A stretch of 64,000 nucleotides of DNA from Spinellus fusiger (Eukaryota > Mucoromycota > Mucoromycetes > Mucorales > Phycomycetaceae), in contig JALLLS010000049.1 of NCBI GenBank assembly GCA_025094145.1, positions 124,001-188,000 of the forward strand, given 5' to 3'. The notes beneath the pieces are model-generated. The model searched no databases and was not told where the DNA came from. It was given only the letters and a program-made list of their open reading frames with translations. Positions 1 through 12,075 of the stretch are shown here, in pieces (positions within the stretch are counted from its first letter, which is position 1; every line of letters starts with the position of its first letter). A program made the position numbers and the translations under genes.

Positions 1-88
1 CGATAGGCGATTCTATCTGCAGATACAGCAAGAAGGGTAGATCGTGCCATGCCTCCTGTCATTTCCTCTCGAAGCTATATATAAGTGC

Positions 89-127
<39 letters not shown>

Positions 128-1609
128 TATGTGTGTTTATTTTATTTATTAGCTCCTTTGAAGAGTGTTTGTTTTATTTTTAATCATCCACTTACCTTTC
201 TTTGTTTCTCTGCCAATTTCAACGCCTTGAGTTCAATCATGGCTTTAAGATTAGGTCGTTGGGCACGCGAAGACTGAATTTCTCGGGTGAGAGTTTCAAT
301 TCTCTTCTGGACAGGCCCCAACTTATTTTCTAGAAAGTCTATTTGATACTGAATGCGCTTTTTGACTGTTAGCTCACGCTCTTCTACCAAAAGTTGACCA
401 TCCATTCCCACTGGTGTAATACTAGGAATCAACAGGCGTTGTTGCCGAGAGGCATGTGCGTACGATGGGATGGGTTTTTTTAAAAGGTTGTAAGGGGATG
501 CATAGGCATTGTACTCAAGTTTCTTAGCAGGGGAGGGGGCAGATTTGAGGGTAGAAGATAAAGCAGGCGATTCAAGAATAACTGGACTTGCTTGGATAGA
601 AATGTCTTGTGAACGTTGGAGGGCTGTGAGTTCCTTGGGGACATTGTCTATAGAAGCAGGAGAAAGAACAGCTTGTTGAAGGCTTGGTGGCAAAGGTAAG
701 TTTTTAGAAATGTGCTTGTAGGCCAGTATTTGATATTTTAAGGCTGCCAACTGACTTTGAGTAAACACAGAGTGAGGGCCAGGTACTAGTCATGATTAAA
801 GATATGTTTGTTTTCATGACATACCTGGTATACTTCCTGACAAGTCCATTGAAGGAGACTGTGATTGCTGCTGCAGTTGCTGCAGTTGTTGAGCCTGTTT
901 CATCTGTGGACCATTTTGAGATTGGAGTTGAGCCTGAGCCAATGCCTGAGCTTTGGCCTGGGCCTGTTGTTGGGCCAATGCCTGAGCCTGAGCTTGTTGT
1001 TGAGCCAATGCTTGAGCTTGAGCCTGCTGTTGGGCTAATGCTTGAGCTTGAGCCTGCTGTTGGGCTAATGCTTGAGCTTGAGCCTGCTGTTGAGCCAGTG
1101 CTTGAGCCTGAGCTTGTTGTTGAGCCAGTGCTTGAGCCTGAGCTTGTTGTTGGGCTAATGCCTGAGCCTGGGCCTGCTGTTGGGCCAATGCCTGAGCTTG
1201 AGCCTGTTGTTGAGCCTGCATTTGTTGGCTCTGTTGATTTGGCACTTGCTGTGTTTGTTGTGCTTGCTGTGTTTGTTGAGCTTGCTGCTGTTGAGCTTGA
1301 GCCTGAGCTTGCTGCATCAAAAGCTGCTGTGGTGATGGCTGCCCCGAAGATGATGGCTGAGCATTACCTGCTGGAAAAGGAGACATGGGCTGTCGCTGTT
1401 GCTGCATTTTCTGCTGCATCTGTAAGTTCTTTAAAAACTGCATGATCTGAGCGAATTCTGGGTTATTGTCTTCTTTTGCACCAGTCGACTGTAGAAATCG
1501 TGCTCTCTAGCCATAGTCAATAAGAGCCTTACGCGTGCTCATTCGTTACCTGTAGCAGGCTGTTGAGTTTTTCTTTTGAAAAGGTGCCAGGGAGTGAGTT
1601 TGGCGCCAT
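1..1609 (-). CDS. SNF2-family chromatin remodeller, N-terminal part (Snf2/Sth1 type)
   Basis: ATP-dependent nucleosome remodelling subunit of a SWI/SNF or RSC-type complex; only the N-terminus is in the window and the ATPase lies beyond position 1. Exons on the minus strand: 1609–1550, 1488–825, 785–196, 74–1 (continues). The start [10 protein letters not shown] is at 1609. Exon 2 encodes a Gln/Ala-rich low-complexity tract built of 10-residue units. Exon 3 begins with a QLQ domain ([17 protein letters not shown]), the hallmark of Snf2/Sth1/BRG1. It is followed by a basic helical segment and by the start of the HSA region ([18 protein letters not shown] across the last splice). The 121-nt intron 195–75 carries a long CA/TG microsatellite. 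The intron at 824–786 is only 39 nt. Snf2 and Sth1 cannot be told apart from this part. Confidence 0.85.
93..141. repeat. TG dinucleotide microsatellite
   Basis: A run of tg repeats with a few ta interruptions. It lies inside the intron (195–75) of the SNF2-like gene, so length variation would not change the protein. Confidence 0.9.
940..1230 (-). repeat. 30-bp tandem repeat coding Gln/Ala units
   Basis: About eight imperfect tandem copies of a 30-bp unit inside exon 2 of the SNF2-like gene. Each encodes the ten-residue unit [10 protein letters not shown]. Synonymous differences between units show that the amino-acid pattern is kept while the DNA drifts. The plus-strand reading of the same block (Glu/Pro/Val-rich) is a shadow. 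Confidence 0.85.
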
Positions 1610-2558
1610 TGGCCCATGTGGCTGTACGCTACTCATGCAAATAGAGATGTTCAGCACAGACTTGGCTGAGTATCGATGAGGCGCGAGAGAAAGGTGGTGT
1701 GTGCTTGAGAATCGTCCTGAGGAAAAAGATGGTCAATGTGAGTACAACAGCTACATCAAGAAAACAAGAGTAGGCGCAAATAATGAAATAGTAGCAAGCA
1801 TGAAAAATATGATTCATGAAAAATGCTCAAGCAGAAGGAAGAAGAACAGCAGGAACAGACACTCAAGAGCACCGACCTTGTTTTTTTACCACAAGAGATA
1901 AAAGAACAGGAAGGAGGAGGAAATGGCATAACCCTCCTATTCACGTGATTTTACGTCTACGTCATATATGACGTATCCCTCGAGGCTTATTCACTGACTC
2001 TTTGCTGGACAAACCATCAGTAAGACGTCCAGTGTGTCTTTGTGACCTGGTATTTCCCTTGCCTGTGGTGGTGAAGGGAATAAAATAATATAAAATAATA
2101 AAATAATATAAAATAAATAAAAATAAAAATAAAAATAAAAATAAAATAAATAAATAAATAAAAAGGGGAGGGGAGAGAGGTTTCCTGAGGAAGAGGAAGA
2201 GAAAGAGGAAGAGGAGGAGGGGAAGTGGTCCTATAGGCCCAAGTCCAGTCCCCCAAACATACTCACACCTACACACCTACACACCTACACCCACCTACAC
2301 AACACACACACGCCCAAGTAACAACAGAGCGGTGACTGTAAAATACCAGTGATAAAAAAGAACACCACTTGGGTGGTCAAAGGCGTGATGACGTAGAACA
2401 AGCGATTTCTCACTACCGCTCCTCGTCAATCTCAGCTTCTCTCTCTCTCTTTTTTCTCTCTCTCTTTTCTCTCTTTTTTCTTCTTCTTTTAGTATTGCAC
2501 ATTTTCTTTGTGCTTTGTGTTGCATTTTAACTCCCCACCGCACTTTTCATACTACATC
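1610..2558. promoter_or_regulatory. Divergent promoter between SNF2-like and PP2A genes
   Basis: About 950 bp between two head-to-head start codons with no convincing gene. Visible elements are: a perfect 8-bp E-box palindrome TCACGTGA at 1941–1948; a perfect 18-bp palindrome containing ACGTCA and TGACGT at 1958–1975; a third TGACGTA at 2389–2395; an A-rich aaat/aaaataa block around 2083–2165; and a CT-rich tract at about 2437–2490 just upstream of the PP2A start, as is common before fungal start codons. Short ORFs here look like chance. Confidence 0.6.
1958..1975. promoter_or_regulatory. CRE/ATF-like 18-bp palindrome
   Basis: TACGTCATATATGACGTA is its own reverse complement and carries two inverted TGACGT half-sites, the core bound by bZIP factors of the ATF/CREB family. 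A TCACGTGA E-box lies 10 bp away. Function is inferred from the motif only. Confidence 0.5.
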
Positions 2559-3682
<1,124 letters not shown>

Positions 3683-3979
3683 GTGCAATAGATCGCAACC
3701 ATTAATAGCAGGAGGAGTCTATCTATCTATCTATATAACTTTGTTCTTTCTCTCTATCTATCTCTTGATTGGTGCATTGTACATACACTTTAGGTAGAGT
3801 ACATACAATGTGTGTACTTGTAAAATAGAAAGTGTATCTATAGAATCTGACAAAGTGTATCGATTGAATGGACCCTCAACCTGAGTTACTTTCAAATTGC
3901 CTTTTATGGTGTATGTGCAATCATTTAATCACTTTCCTTGCCCACCGATGCTTCCTTCCTTTTTTACTCACTTTTAAAC
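3683..3979. other. Intergenic PP2A–uL1 with ATCT repeat
   Basis: PP2A 3' region and uL1 promoter. Contains a short (ATCT)n microsatellite at about 3717–3737 and pyrimidine-rich sequence just upstream of the uL1 start. No gene seen. Confidence 0.5.
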
Positions 3980-4887
3980 ATGAGGTAAACATCTATCCAT
4001 TCATCTACCTGTCCGTCCGTCCATCTATCCATACACATCCACCCATCCATACCCATCCATACCCATCCATCTATCCATCTATCTATCCACTGGACGCGAT
4101 TGGATTCTATTTTTGAATGCCACCTATACATTAGATGCAGTGAAGGAATGAAATGGGAATGGAATGCACACAGAGCCAATACCTTCATCCTCATGCATTC
4201 ACAGATCCATACAATTGCTTACCCCACCCACCCACTCATAGCAAAGTCAGCGGTTCTGCCGTCAGAGAAACCGTCCGTGCCATCAAGACCGGATGTGAGG
4301 AGAAGAAGCGTAACTTCACCGAAACCGTCGAACTCCAGATTGGTTTGAAGAACTACGATCCCCAGCGTGATAAGCGTTTCTCTGGCTCCATCAAGTTGCC
4401 CAACATCCCCCGTCCCAAGTTGACTGTCTGTGTTCTCGGTGATGCTTTCCACTGTGACCAAGCCAAGGCTGCTGGTATGGAGTTCCAGTCTGTGGATGAT
4501 TTGAAGAAGCTCAACAAGAACAAGAAGCAGATTAAGAAGCTCGCCAAAAAGTACGATGCCTTTGTTGCCTCTGAAGCCCTTATCAAGCAGATTCCTCGTC
4601 TCTTGGGTCCCGGTCTCCACAAGGTCGGCAAGTTCCCTACCCCCGTCTCCCACGCCGACAGCTTGACTGACAAGGCCAACGAGATCCGTGCCACCATCAA
4701 GTTCCAGTTGAAGAAGGTCCTCTGTCTTGGTGTGGCTGTTGGTCACATCAACATGACTGACGATGAGTTGGTTGCCAACATCATGTTGTCTATCAACTTC
4801 CTGGTGTCCTTGTTGAAGAAGAACTGGCAGAACGTCAAGTCTTTGTACTTGAAGTCCTCCATGGGCAAGCCCCAGCGTCTCTTCTAA
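3980..4887 (+). CDS. 60S ribosomal protein uL1 (L10a)
   Basis: Component of the L1 stalk of the large ribosomal subunit, which helps release tRNA from the E site. Exon 1 is only ATGAG (3980–3984). A 257-nt intron follows (3985–4241), then exon 2 (4242–4887). The product has 216 residues and starts [19 protein letters not shown], matching the usual 216–217-residue length of eukaryotic L10a. The body shows family blocks [28 protein letters not shown] and a C-terminal [15 protein letters not shown]. Splitting the start codon region from the body by an intron right after ATG is typical of fungal ribosomal protein genes. The codon choice is strongly C-ending, as expected for high expression. The intron carries a CCAT/CATA repeat. 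Confidence 0.96.
4006..4090. repeat. CCAT/CCATA-type repeat in uL1 intron
   Basis: Imperfect run of ccatcc/atac units between the 5-nt first exon and the body of the uL1 gene. Confidence 0.7.
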
Positions 4888-5140
4888 GCCTAGCCTAGTC
4901 TTTCTTTCTTTCTTTCTTTTTTATATATATTAAAACAGGAGAAAGTATGAATAAATAATACATGGTTTGCCTTTTTTTTAAATATCTTTTAAATATCTTT
5001 TAAATATCTTTTTTAATATTTGTACATTTGATATCTTCAAAGAAAACATACAAACTTCTCTTTCTGCATGTCTCTTTACTGGCACGTGATGGGGACTTCA
5101 TTATTTTGAGGGCGAGTGTTGTTTCTTTTTCCATGGAGTA
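4888..5140. other. uL1 3' region and Mgm1 promoter
   Basis: AT-rich. Contains a (TTTC)n stretch after the uL1 stop, possible AATAAA-type polyadenylation signals near 4950, three copies of the unit aatatcttttaa at about 4979–5015, and no gene. Confidence 0.5.
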
Positions 5141-7995
5141 ATGCAGGCTTTTCATGCCCATCGTTTGGTGCAGAGTCCATACAGGACAATGGCTCACTGT
5201 ATTTGTTCCAAAGCCAACATTAGTCCCACTGCCTTGTTACTATTTCGTGTGCATGTGCGTTCTATGCACAGCAGCATCCCGTTACGGGGCACAGTAAGGC
5301 ATGTCCCTGCAAGTCAAGTCGTGCTTGGACGTCCTAGTGCCTGGCAAAGTAAGTGGTGTGGTGTGAGCACAGGAGACATGTGTCAGTTATAGACTAAAAG
5401 GCTGGGTGGGGTTAGACAAGAGTGCATTAGCAAAGAAGAGTGTTTATCAGACACAGCGTCTATCGAGTACAAAAGTAGATCATGGGGTATTAAGGGCAAG
5501 AGCTGGTCAGGGCCACTCTCATCATAACAGTCATCAGCAGAACGAGCAACAGAACGAGCAACAGAACCAACAACAGAACCAACAACAGAACCAACAGCGG
5601 AATCAAAAGGGAAACATTGGAAAAATCACAGCAGCCGCAGCCCTAGTAGGCGCTTATAGTGTCCCCAAAGCAGACAACGAGGACGACAGCAGTGACGACG
5701 AAGACACCTTGGAAAAAGACCAAGAATTCTCAAAGAAACACAGATCCAAAAAATCCACAGCCCCTCATGACGAACAACTGATGCTTCTCACTAAAAAACT
5801 CATTGAAATACGCACCATTCTCATGTCCATTGATCACAACGAAACCCTCAAATTGCCCAGTATTGTTGTGATTGGCTCTCAGAGTTCAGGCAAAAGTTCC
5901 GTGCTTGAGGCCATTGTAGGCCACGAATTCCTGCCAAAGTAAGTAGGCTGTGTTATTCTGTGCTTCTCACTGTTAGGGGTGCCAACATGGTCACACGTCG
6001 TCCCATTGAATTGACGCTCATCCACACACCCCACCAGTCAGAAGAGTACGGCGAGTTTCCCCAACTAGGCTTGGGCAAAATGCACGATTTTAAAAAGATC
6101 CAAAAGACACTGGTGGACATGAACATGGCCGTTCCTGAATCAGAGTGTGTTTCTGACAAGCCCATTGAGTTGCGTGTGTATTCACCCAATGTGCCTGATC
6201 TGACCTTGATTGACTTGCCTGGCTATATCCAAATCTCCAACAAACATCAGCCAGAATCTCTCAAGTCTAATATTGAGCAGTTGTGTGAAAAGTACATTCA
6301 TGAGCCGAACATTATCCTTGCTGTGTGTGCTGCTGATGTGGATCTTGCCAATTCACCTGCACTGCGGGCAAGTCGAAAGGCAGATCCCATGGGAAGAAGA
6401 ACCATTGGTGTAGTAACTAAAATGGATCTGGTCTCTCCAGAGGCAGGTGTCGCCATTCTCAGAAACTCAGACTATCCTTTACGGTTGGGATACATTGGTG
6501 TTGTGTGCAAGGCGCCCAGCAACACAGCCGACCATAGCACACAGTCCCTTGTTTCCAAGGAGAATACGTTCTTCCGTCACCACGGGATCTACAACCAGCG
6601 TGATATTCAGGTGGGGATTCTGACCCTGCGCTTTAAATTGATGAGTGTCCTTGAACAAAGCATGGGAAAATCACTCTACAGTATTGTGGATGCTGTTCAG
6701 CGTGAATTGGAAGAAGCACGTTACCAATTCAAGGTCCAATACAACGATCGCAGAGTCACTGCAGAGTCCTATGTAGCAGAGACCATGGATTCCTTAAAAC
6801 ACAATTTTAAGGATTTTGCTAATAACTTTGGGAAGCCCCAGGTACGTCATGAAGTGCGCACCATGCTGGAGCAGCGTGTCTTGGATATCTGTGCAGAGCA
6901 GTACTGGGAGGACCCAAAGATTGCTGAGCTTCCCAAGAGTTCTCCCGATGATCTTTATTGGCTGTACAAGATTGATTTGGCGTCTGCTGCATTGACAAAA
7001 AGTGGGATTGGACGTGCCACAACACAACTGGTGGTGGATGTGCTTATGGGGAATATGGAGAGACTGGCAAAGGCAGAACCATTTATGTTTCATCCTGAAA
7101 CACGAAAGCAGATTATGAATTTTACCAATGAAATTCTAAGAACAAAGTTCCTTACTACCAGTGATCAAGTAGAGAATACAATTAAGCCCTACAAGTATGA
7201 GGTAAGTGTGTGTGTGTGTGTGTTCGGAAAGAGAGGGCTCATATGGAATATACAAAGGTGGAAGTATCAGAGACAGAGTGGAATGACGGTGTAAAGCGAT
7301 CTATTGCTCTTCTTGAAAAAGAACTTGAGCTGTGTGATCAAATGTCCACCGCCATTAAGAACACAGTAGGCAAAAAGAAGCTCAAGAGTGCCATTAACTT
7401 TCTACTGGACAATGAAAGAGAAGATACTCGCCGTCAAGAGCACATTCGCCATATGGAACAAGATGGTATGGCCTATGAAGAAGAGATACTGCTGAGAAAT
7501 GAAGATGATACCGTCAGATCCTTCTATAATCCAAGACTCATTGAAAAGGCCAAGGAAGCACTCTTTCTTAAAGATAGAGTGATGATTCTGAAATACCGCA
7601 TTGCCGCCCTTAAGAGTCGCCAGTGCAAGTCTTCTGAGAATATGCAACAATGTCCCGAGGCCTTTTTGAATGTGATTGCAGAGAAACTCACCTATACAGT
7701 AAGTGATTATAGTAAGTGTTGAGAAAGAGCGGTTAGAGTTGACGTTTGTGTTTTATAGGCTGTAATGTTTATTCAAGTGGAGCTGTTGAATGAGTTCTTT
7801 TTCCAATTTCCTCGAGAGGTAGACAATCGTCTCGTGTATGAAATGAATCGTAAGCAGATTCAACAATTTGCAAAGGAAAACCCTCCAATCCAAAAACACC
7901 TTCAATTGCAAGAGCGCAAAATAAAGTTGGAAGAAGTCATGGATAAGTTGAACTATCTTGTCAAACGACAGGCAGATCGACAGGCACGGCAATAA
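5141..7995 (+). CDS. MGM1: Mitochondrial inner-membrane dynamin-like GTPase (Mgm1/Msp1/OPA1)
   Basis: GTPase that fuses mitochondrial inner membranes and shapes cristae. Exons: 5141–5348, 5416–5938, 5977–7201, 7258–7698, 7759–7995, giving 877 residues. The N-terminus is a basic presequence ([14 protein letters not shown]). A Gln/Asn-rich stretch and a short hydrophobic segment ([11 protein letters not shown], about residue 95–105 of exon 2) follow, fitting the inner-membrane anchor region, although the exact anchor is not certain. GTPase motifs are G1 GSQSSGKSS (about residue 222), G3 DLPG (about 322) and G4 TKMD (about 391). The middle and C-terminal parts match Mgm1-type stalk sequence (EYWEDPKI-like region, KPYKYEVEVSE across the third splice). 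The second intron is 38 nt. The third starts with a TG repeat. The start at 5141 is the first in-frame ATG that keeps the presequence. Confidence 0.92.
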
Positions 7996-8936
7996 GCACC
8001 CCTTCTCTGACTGTAATCATCATATATTCACATAGCAACCCATCTCCATAGCAACAAAAGAAACAATAAAGCCCCATGATGGTAAGCCAATAAGAAGAGG
8101 AGATTCATGCTGGAAGTGTTTTATACCAAGCAACATCAAATACATTTTGTTTCTTTTTTTCTTTTCTCTTCTTTTAGTGAGTAGTATTTCTAGTCAACAG
8201 TATTTATACTTGTTCTATCTCTTGTTTGGAATTTACACTGGCTTTTTCACTTTTGTATTTCGAAGCCGTAATAAAATAACCCACCGCCTTTATAGCAGTC
8301 TCACTTGACGCCACCTGACAAGCATGTCTAACCCTTGCTTATGAGTCAAGTGAAGAAGACAGACCCCACAGAAAGAGACATTTGGCAGGAAAAAGGACCA
8401 TTTTATGCATTCATTGCTACAGCTATACAATCATTGGCAGGACTGCTTTAAAATTCAACCTACTTTGTTTCAGTGTTCTTTGTGACTCTCTTTCAAACCC
8501 CCTTGGAGGAGGAAATCTCACGCCACTTCTCACCAGCCACCCTGTCTTTTCTTTACTTGTTCGCGTGTAACCTGGCAGTTCCCCATAAAAGATAAGCCTG
8601 CATTGTAGACTGTAAAATAATCAAGTCAAAAAACACAGGTGATCGATCTGCGCACACACATACATTTGTGACCTTGTATATAAGCTGTGCTTCTATTTCA
8701 AATGAATACTAAGCCTAGTTATATTCTTTACAAGGCAATCTTTTTCATATATCCCAGTTTTAATTATTAATTCTCACTCACTCACACTCACTCACTCACT
8801 CATACATAACAAAAAAAGAAAAAAAAAGAAAAAAAAGAAAAACAGAAGCGATTGATCGATCTACAATTATTGCAGTCACCATTTTTTATCATACGCCAAC
8901 CATTGTGGTTGCTGAACTTCTTTTGTTGGGCCAAAG
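7996..8936. other. Intergenic Mgm1–kinase
   Basis: About 940 bp with no supported gene. It holds CT-rich tracts (8150–8180), an AATAAA-type signal near 8064, a CACT/TCAC repeat at about 8776–8805 and an A-rich aaaaag run at about 8812–8842 just upstream of the kinase start. Confidence 0.5.
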
Positions 8937-10588
8937 ATGGGTTTCTTCCAGGCAGTATTCCACTCTCACAAGCAGGATAAGCAGGATAAGCAGGATAAGC
9001 AGGATAAGCAGGATAAGCAGGATAAACAGGATAAACAGGATAAACAGGATAAACAGGATAAACAGGATAAACAGGACAAGTCCTCCAAGCAAAGTCACAG
9101 TCCAAACCCTACCTACTCTACGCCTTGCTCTCAAGCCAACTCACCACCCAAATCCCCCACCCACACTACACCCCGTTTCCATGTCTTTGATGACGGAACT
9201 CATGCCCACCATCTCTCTTTTCAACCCAGCAGACTCTCTCTCTCCAACCTCACTCACTTGTTAAACAGAAATCCCAGCAAAGGATTCCACCTGTCTTTGT
9301 TGGGAGAGAAAAAGACGCCTTTAGCCGCACTCAAGGAAGAAAGAGCAGCAGTAGATGCCACCCTCAACAGAGGACCCTCGGATGCTTGTCTGGCTCAAAA
9401 GTGGGGAAATTGCCAAAAGATTATTGGCAAAGGTGCATTTGGTATTGTTAGCGTTGTCCACAAGACAGAGGTAGGTGGTGGAAGAGAAGTTCTTTATGCA
9501 GTCAAGGTAAGGGCTATTCAACTTTTTCCCTACTCCATCCCATAGATAGATAGACAGACAGACAGATAGATAGATAAATAGACAGAAGAAGAAACTCTTT
9601 TCTTTCTTTTTCTTTCTCTTTTTCTCTTTTTCTTTCTATCCTATTCAACTATGAATAGGAACTTCCTAGAAAACACACAGAAAGCACAAGAAGTTATGTC
9701 AAGCGGCTCACTTCAGAATTCTGTATCTCTTCTTCCCTCCACCACCACAATGTTATTAAAACCCTCGATCTATTGCCAATGAGCGAGACATCCTTGGTGT
9801 ATTGCCAAGTCATGGAATACTGTGAAGGAGGAGATCTCTTTCGTATTGTATGCGAATCCTCTAATGGACTCGAGACAGCCGAAGCCCACTGTTTCTTCAA
9901 ACAGCTACTGTATGGCATAGACTATCTCCACAGCAAAGGGGTGGCTCACAGAGACATCAAGCCAGAGAACCTTATCCTCACCTCCACCGGGTGCTTAAAG
10001 ATCTCTGACTTTGGGAGTGCACAGTGTTTCCGCAGTGTCAGCTTCCAACAAGACAGTGAGAAGATACCAGGCCATGTCTACTACAGCACGGGGGTGTGTG
10101 GATCAGAGCCCTACATTGCCCCTGAGGAATACACCCTCATAGAGTATGATCCTCGCTGTGTCGATGTCTGGAGTGCAGCCATCACCTTTATGGCCATGAA
10201 GACAGGGACCCATATGTGGAGTATTGCCAAGGAGCATGAAGACAGCAGTTTTGATCGCTACCTCAAGTTCCGTCGCCTGCTGGATGATGAGAGAGAAAGA
10301 GCCCGTCTTGAGCGGATACCTACTGTAGAAGCCCACGGAACACGCGAGGAACGGCAACAGCAACAGCAACAGAGAGAGAATAAAATAGAAGAAAAGTTAA
10401 AACAAGTACGGGAATCCATTCGTCGACAGGCTAAAGAGGCTGATCTCGATGTCTTTGAAGGCCTAGACATGAATATTAAAAGACTAATGTATAGAATGCT
10501 GGATCCAAATCCTTCCAAACGAATAACAGTGAAGGAAATAGTGAAGAATCGTTGGTTCTTATCCATAGCCTGCTGTCAACCTGCTTAG
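8937..10588 (+). CDS. Hal4/Hal5-type (NPR/HAL family) serine/threonine kinase
   Basis: Protein kinase of the fungal family that regulates plasma-membrane transporters and potassium/nutrient uptake. Exons 8937–9506 and 9659–10588, 499 residues. A tandem QDK repeat lies near the N-terminus (residues about 12–48) followed by a Ser/Pro-rich stretch. Kinase motifs: glycine loop GKGAFGIV (about residue 163), catalytic lysine in LYAVK (about 190, at the splice), HRDIKPEN (about 286), DFG (about 306), and IAPEE (about 342), where the APE is followed by an extra E as in Hal4/Sat4 kinases. An insert rich in Gln/Arg/Glu lies before the last helices. The 152-nt intron contains GATA and CTTT repeats. The specific substrate cannot be told from sequence. 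Confidence 0.88.
8970..9078 (+). repeat. 9-bp tandem repeat encoding QDK
   Basis: About twelve head-to-tail copies of CAGGATAAG/CAGGATAAA. The first half uses AAG and the second half AAA for Lys, suggesting two rounds of unit expansion. In frame with the kinase, so unit number changes lengthen a charged N-terminal arm. Confidence 0.92.
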
Positions 10589-11170
10589 ATGATAAAGAAC
10601 AAGAAAGAAGGAAGAAGGAAGAAGTGTATAAAAAAAACCCCTACTTTACACCTTAATACACCACACCACATCACACCACACCATAACAAGAGATAGACTA
10701 GTATCATTGTATTCATTCATAAAGACATGTAAAAAGAGAAAGAGAAAAAGAAAAATACTCTCACTATATAAATGTCATGCCATCTCATATACTACAACAC
10801 AAAAGAGTCCCATACACTAGAAGAAGTTATCCTTTTCTTCCTCTTTACATACATACATACATATGGATGGATAGATAGATAGATAGACAGATAGATAGAT
10901 AGACAGATAGATAGATGTATATATACACATCTACATACATCTACTCATCTACATACCCACTTATCTATTAACTCTTTATACTAAAGCATACATCTATGTC
11001 ACTCTTGTACAAGTACGGTGACTTGTTTGTCTCTGTCTCCATTGCCCTACATAGCCTCTTTTTCTTTCTTTCTTCTCTCCTTCTCTTCTATAGACCTACA
11101 CATTCATACGAAACTATTCCGTGGGTGGGGTGGGATGAAGCAAGTCGTCTTTTTTCTTTCTTTCTTTCTT

Positions 11171-11201
<31 letters not shown>
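10589..11201. other. Convergent 3' intergenic region with GATA/CATA microsatellites
   Basis: Lies between the 3' ends of the kinase (+) and CK2 beta (−). Contains CACCA repeats (about 10655–10685), CATA and (GATA)n runs (about 10848–10918), and long CTTT/CT tracts (about 11150–11200). No gene. Confidence 0.6.
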
Positions 11202-12075
11202 TCATAGACTGGGATCATTGCCTGGTGCTAATCTTAACCACTGCATTCGAGAGCCACCAGGTGAAAAGGCATGGATACGGAACCCAAACAACTTGGCCAC
11301 ATAAGTAGATGTAGTTTGCTGTGGAATCACACGGGGAAATGCTTGTATGAAGAGATGAGGAAAAGAAGTGCCAAAATGGGCTCCTAAATGGATTCCATTG
11401 TTAGTCGCAGTGGATGTTATTCTATCAACACAAGAGAAAGACTTGCTTACCATCCACAGAACTAAATCTTGAACTGGCAGGCTTGTAAATGTCTTTGCAA
11501 TTGGGGCAGTACACACACACACTGCTTTGTTTTGGCATGTCGTGCTGTCCACACGGCAAGACCTTGAATCTTTCACAGTGAACACGAGGACAATAGCCAA
11601 AATGGCCTGCATTGTATTTTAACAGCTACACAGAATTAGAAAAGAGGGTGAGTGAGTGGATGTTTATATATATATATATACTACAAACCATTTGACGAAG
11701 ACCTGCGTCTGTTGTAATATAGCGTTGGTGGACCATGCCATACAACATCTGTGCATGAGGAATGAGTAGACTAAAATCAGGTATTCTTGAGAATGTCTCA
11801 TCATCTGGGTCAAGATCCAGCACCATCTCCAGAGCATCCTTGTAAAAGGGTATCATATCAAGAAGACCTGTAAGGTTGAAGCTGTCTGCAATGAAGCTTT
11901 CAGGTACATTGATATAGTACTGATGAGCAGCTTCTGAACAGAACCACTTGATCCACTAAGAAGGAAGAAAGAGAGAACATGTTTTGTTAACAAGAAAGAA
12001 AGAAAGAAGGAAGAATAAGTCAGTCATAAAGGTGCTTACAGACAATGAATCCTGGTCTTCCATGTTGGACTCCAT
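11202..12075 (-). CDS. Casein kinase 2 regulatory subunit beta
   Basis: Regulatory beta subunit of the CK2 tetramer, which docks substrates and stabilises the catalytic alpha subunits. Exons on minus: 12075–12040, 11955–11689, 11625–11451, 11383–11202, giving 219 residues, close to the usual 215–280. It starts MESNMEDQDSLS then WIKWFCSEAAHQYY. The acidic loop DLDPDDE and the HAQMLYGMVHQRYI block are family-typical. The zinc ribbon is CPRVHC (C-x4-C) and CPNC (C-x2-C), the dimer interface. The C-terminal part FGTSFPHLFIQAFPRV and LFGFRIHAF matches the family. Introns are 63–84 nt. There is no upstream exon in sight, because the preceding ATG runs into a stop. Confidence 0.94.

Noticed and set aside
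792..1445. 217-codon plus-strand ORF rich in Glu/Pro/Val
   Set aside because: Shadow of the Gln/Ala-rich exon of the SNF2-like gene on the other strand, which has splice signals and a QLQ domain downstream.
8962..9080. CRISPR-like array
   Set aside because: The repeats are contiguous 9-bp coding units without spacers, in a eukaryotic gene.
8800..9134. Minus-strand ORFs with YPVYP- or ILF-type repeats
   Set aside because: Antisense of the QDK repeat in the kinase gene; no other coding evidence.
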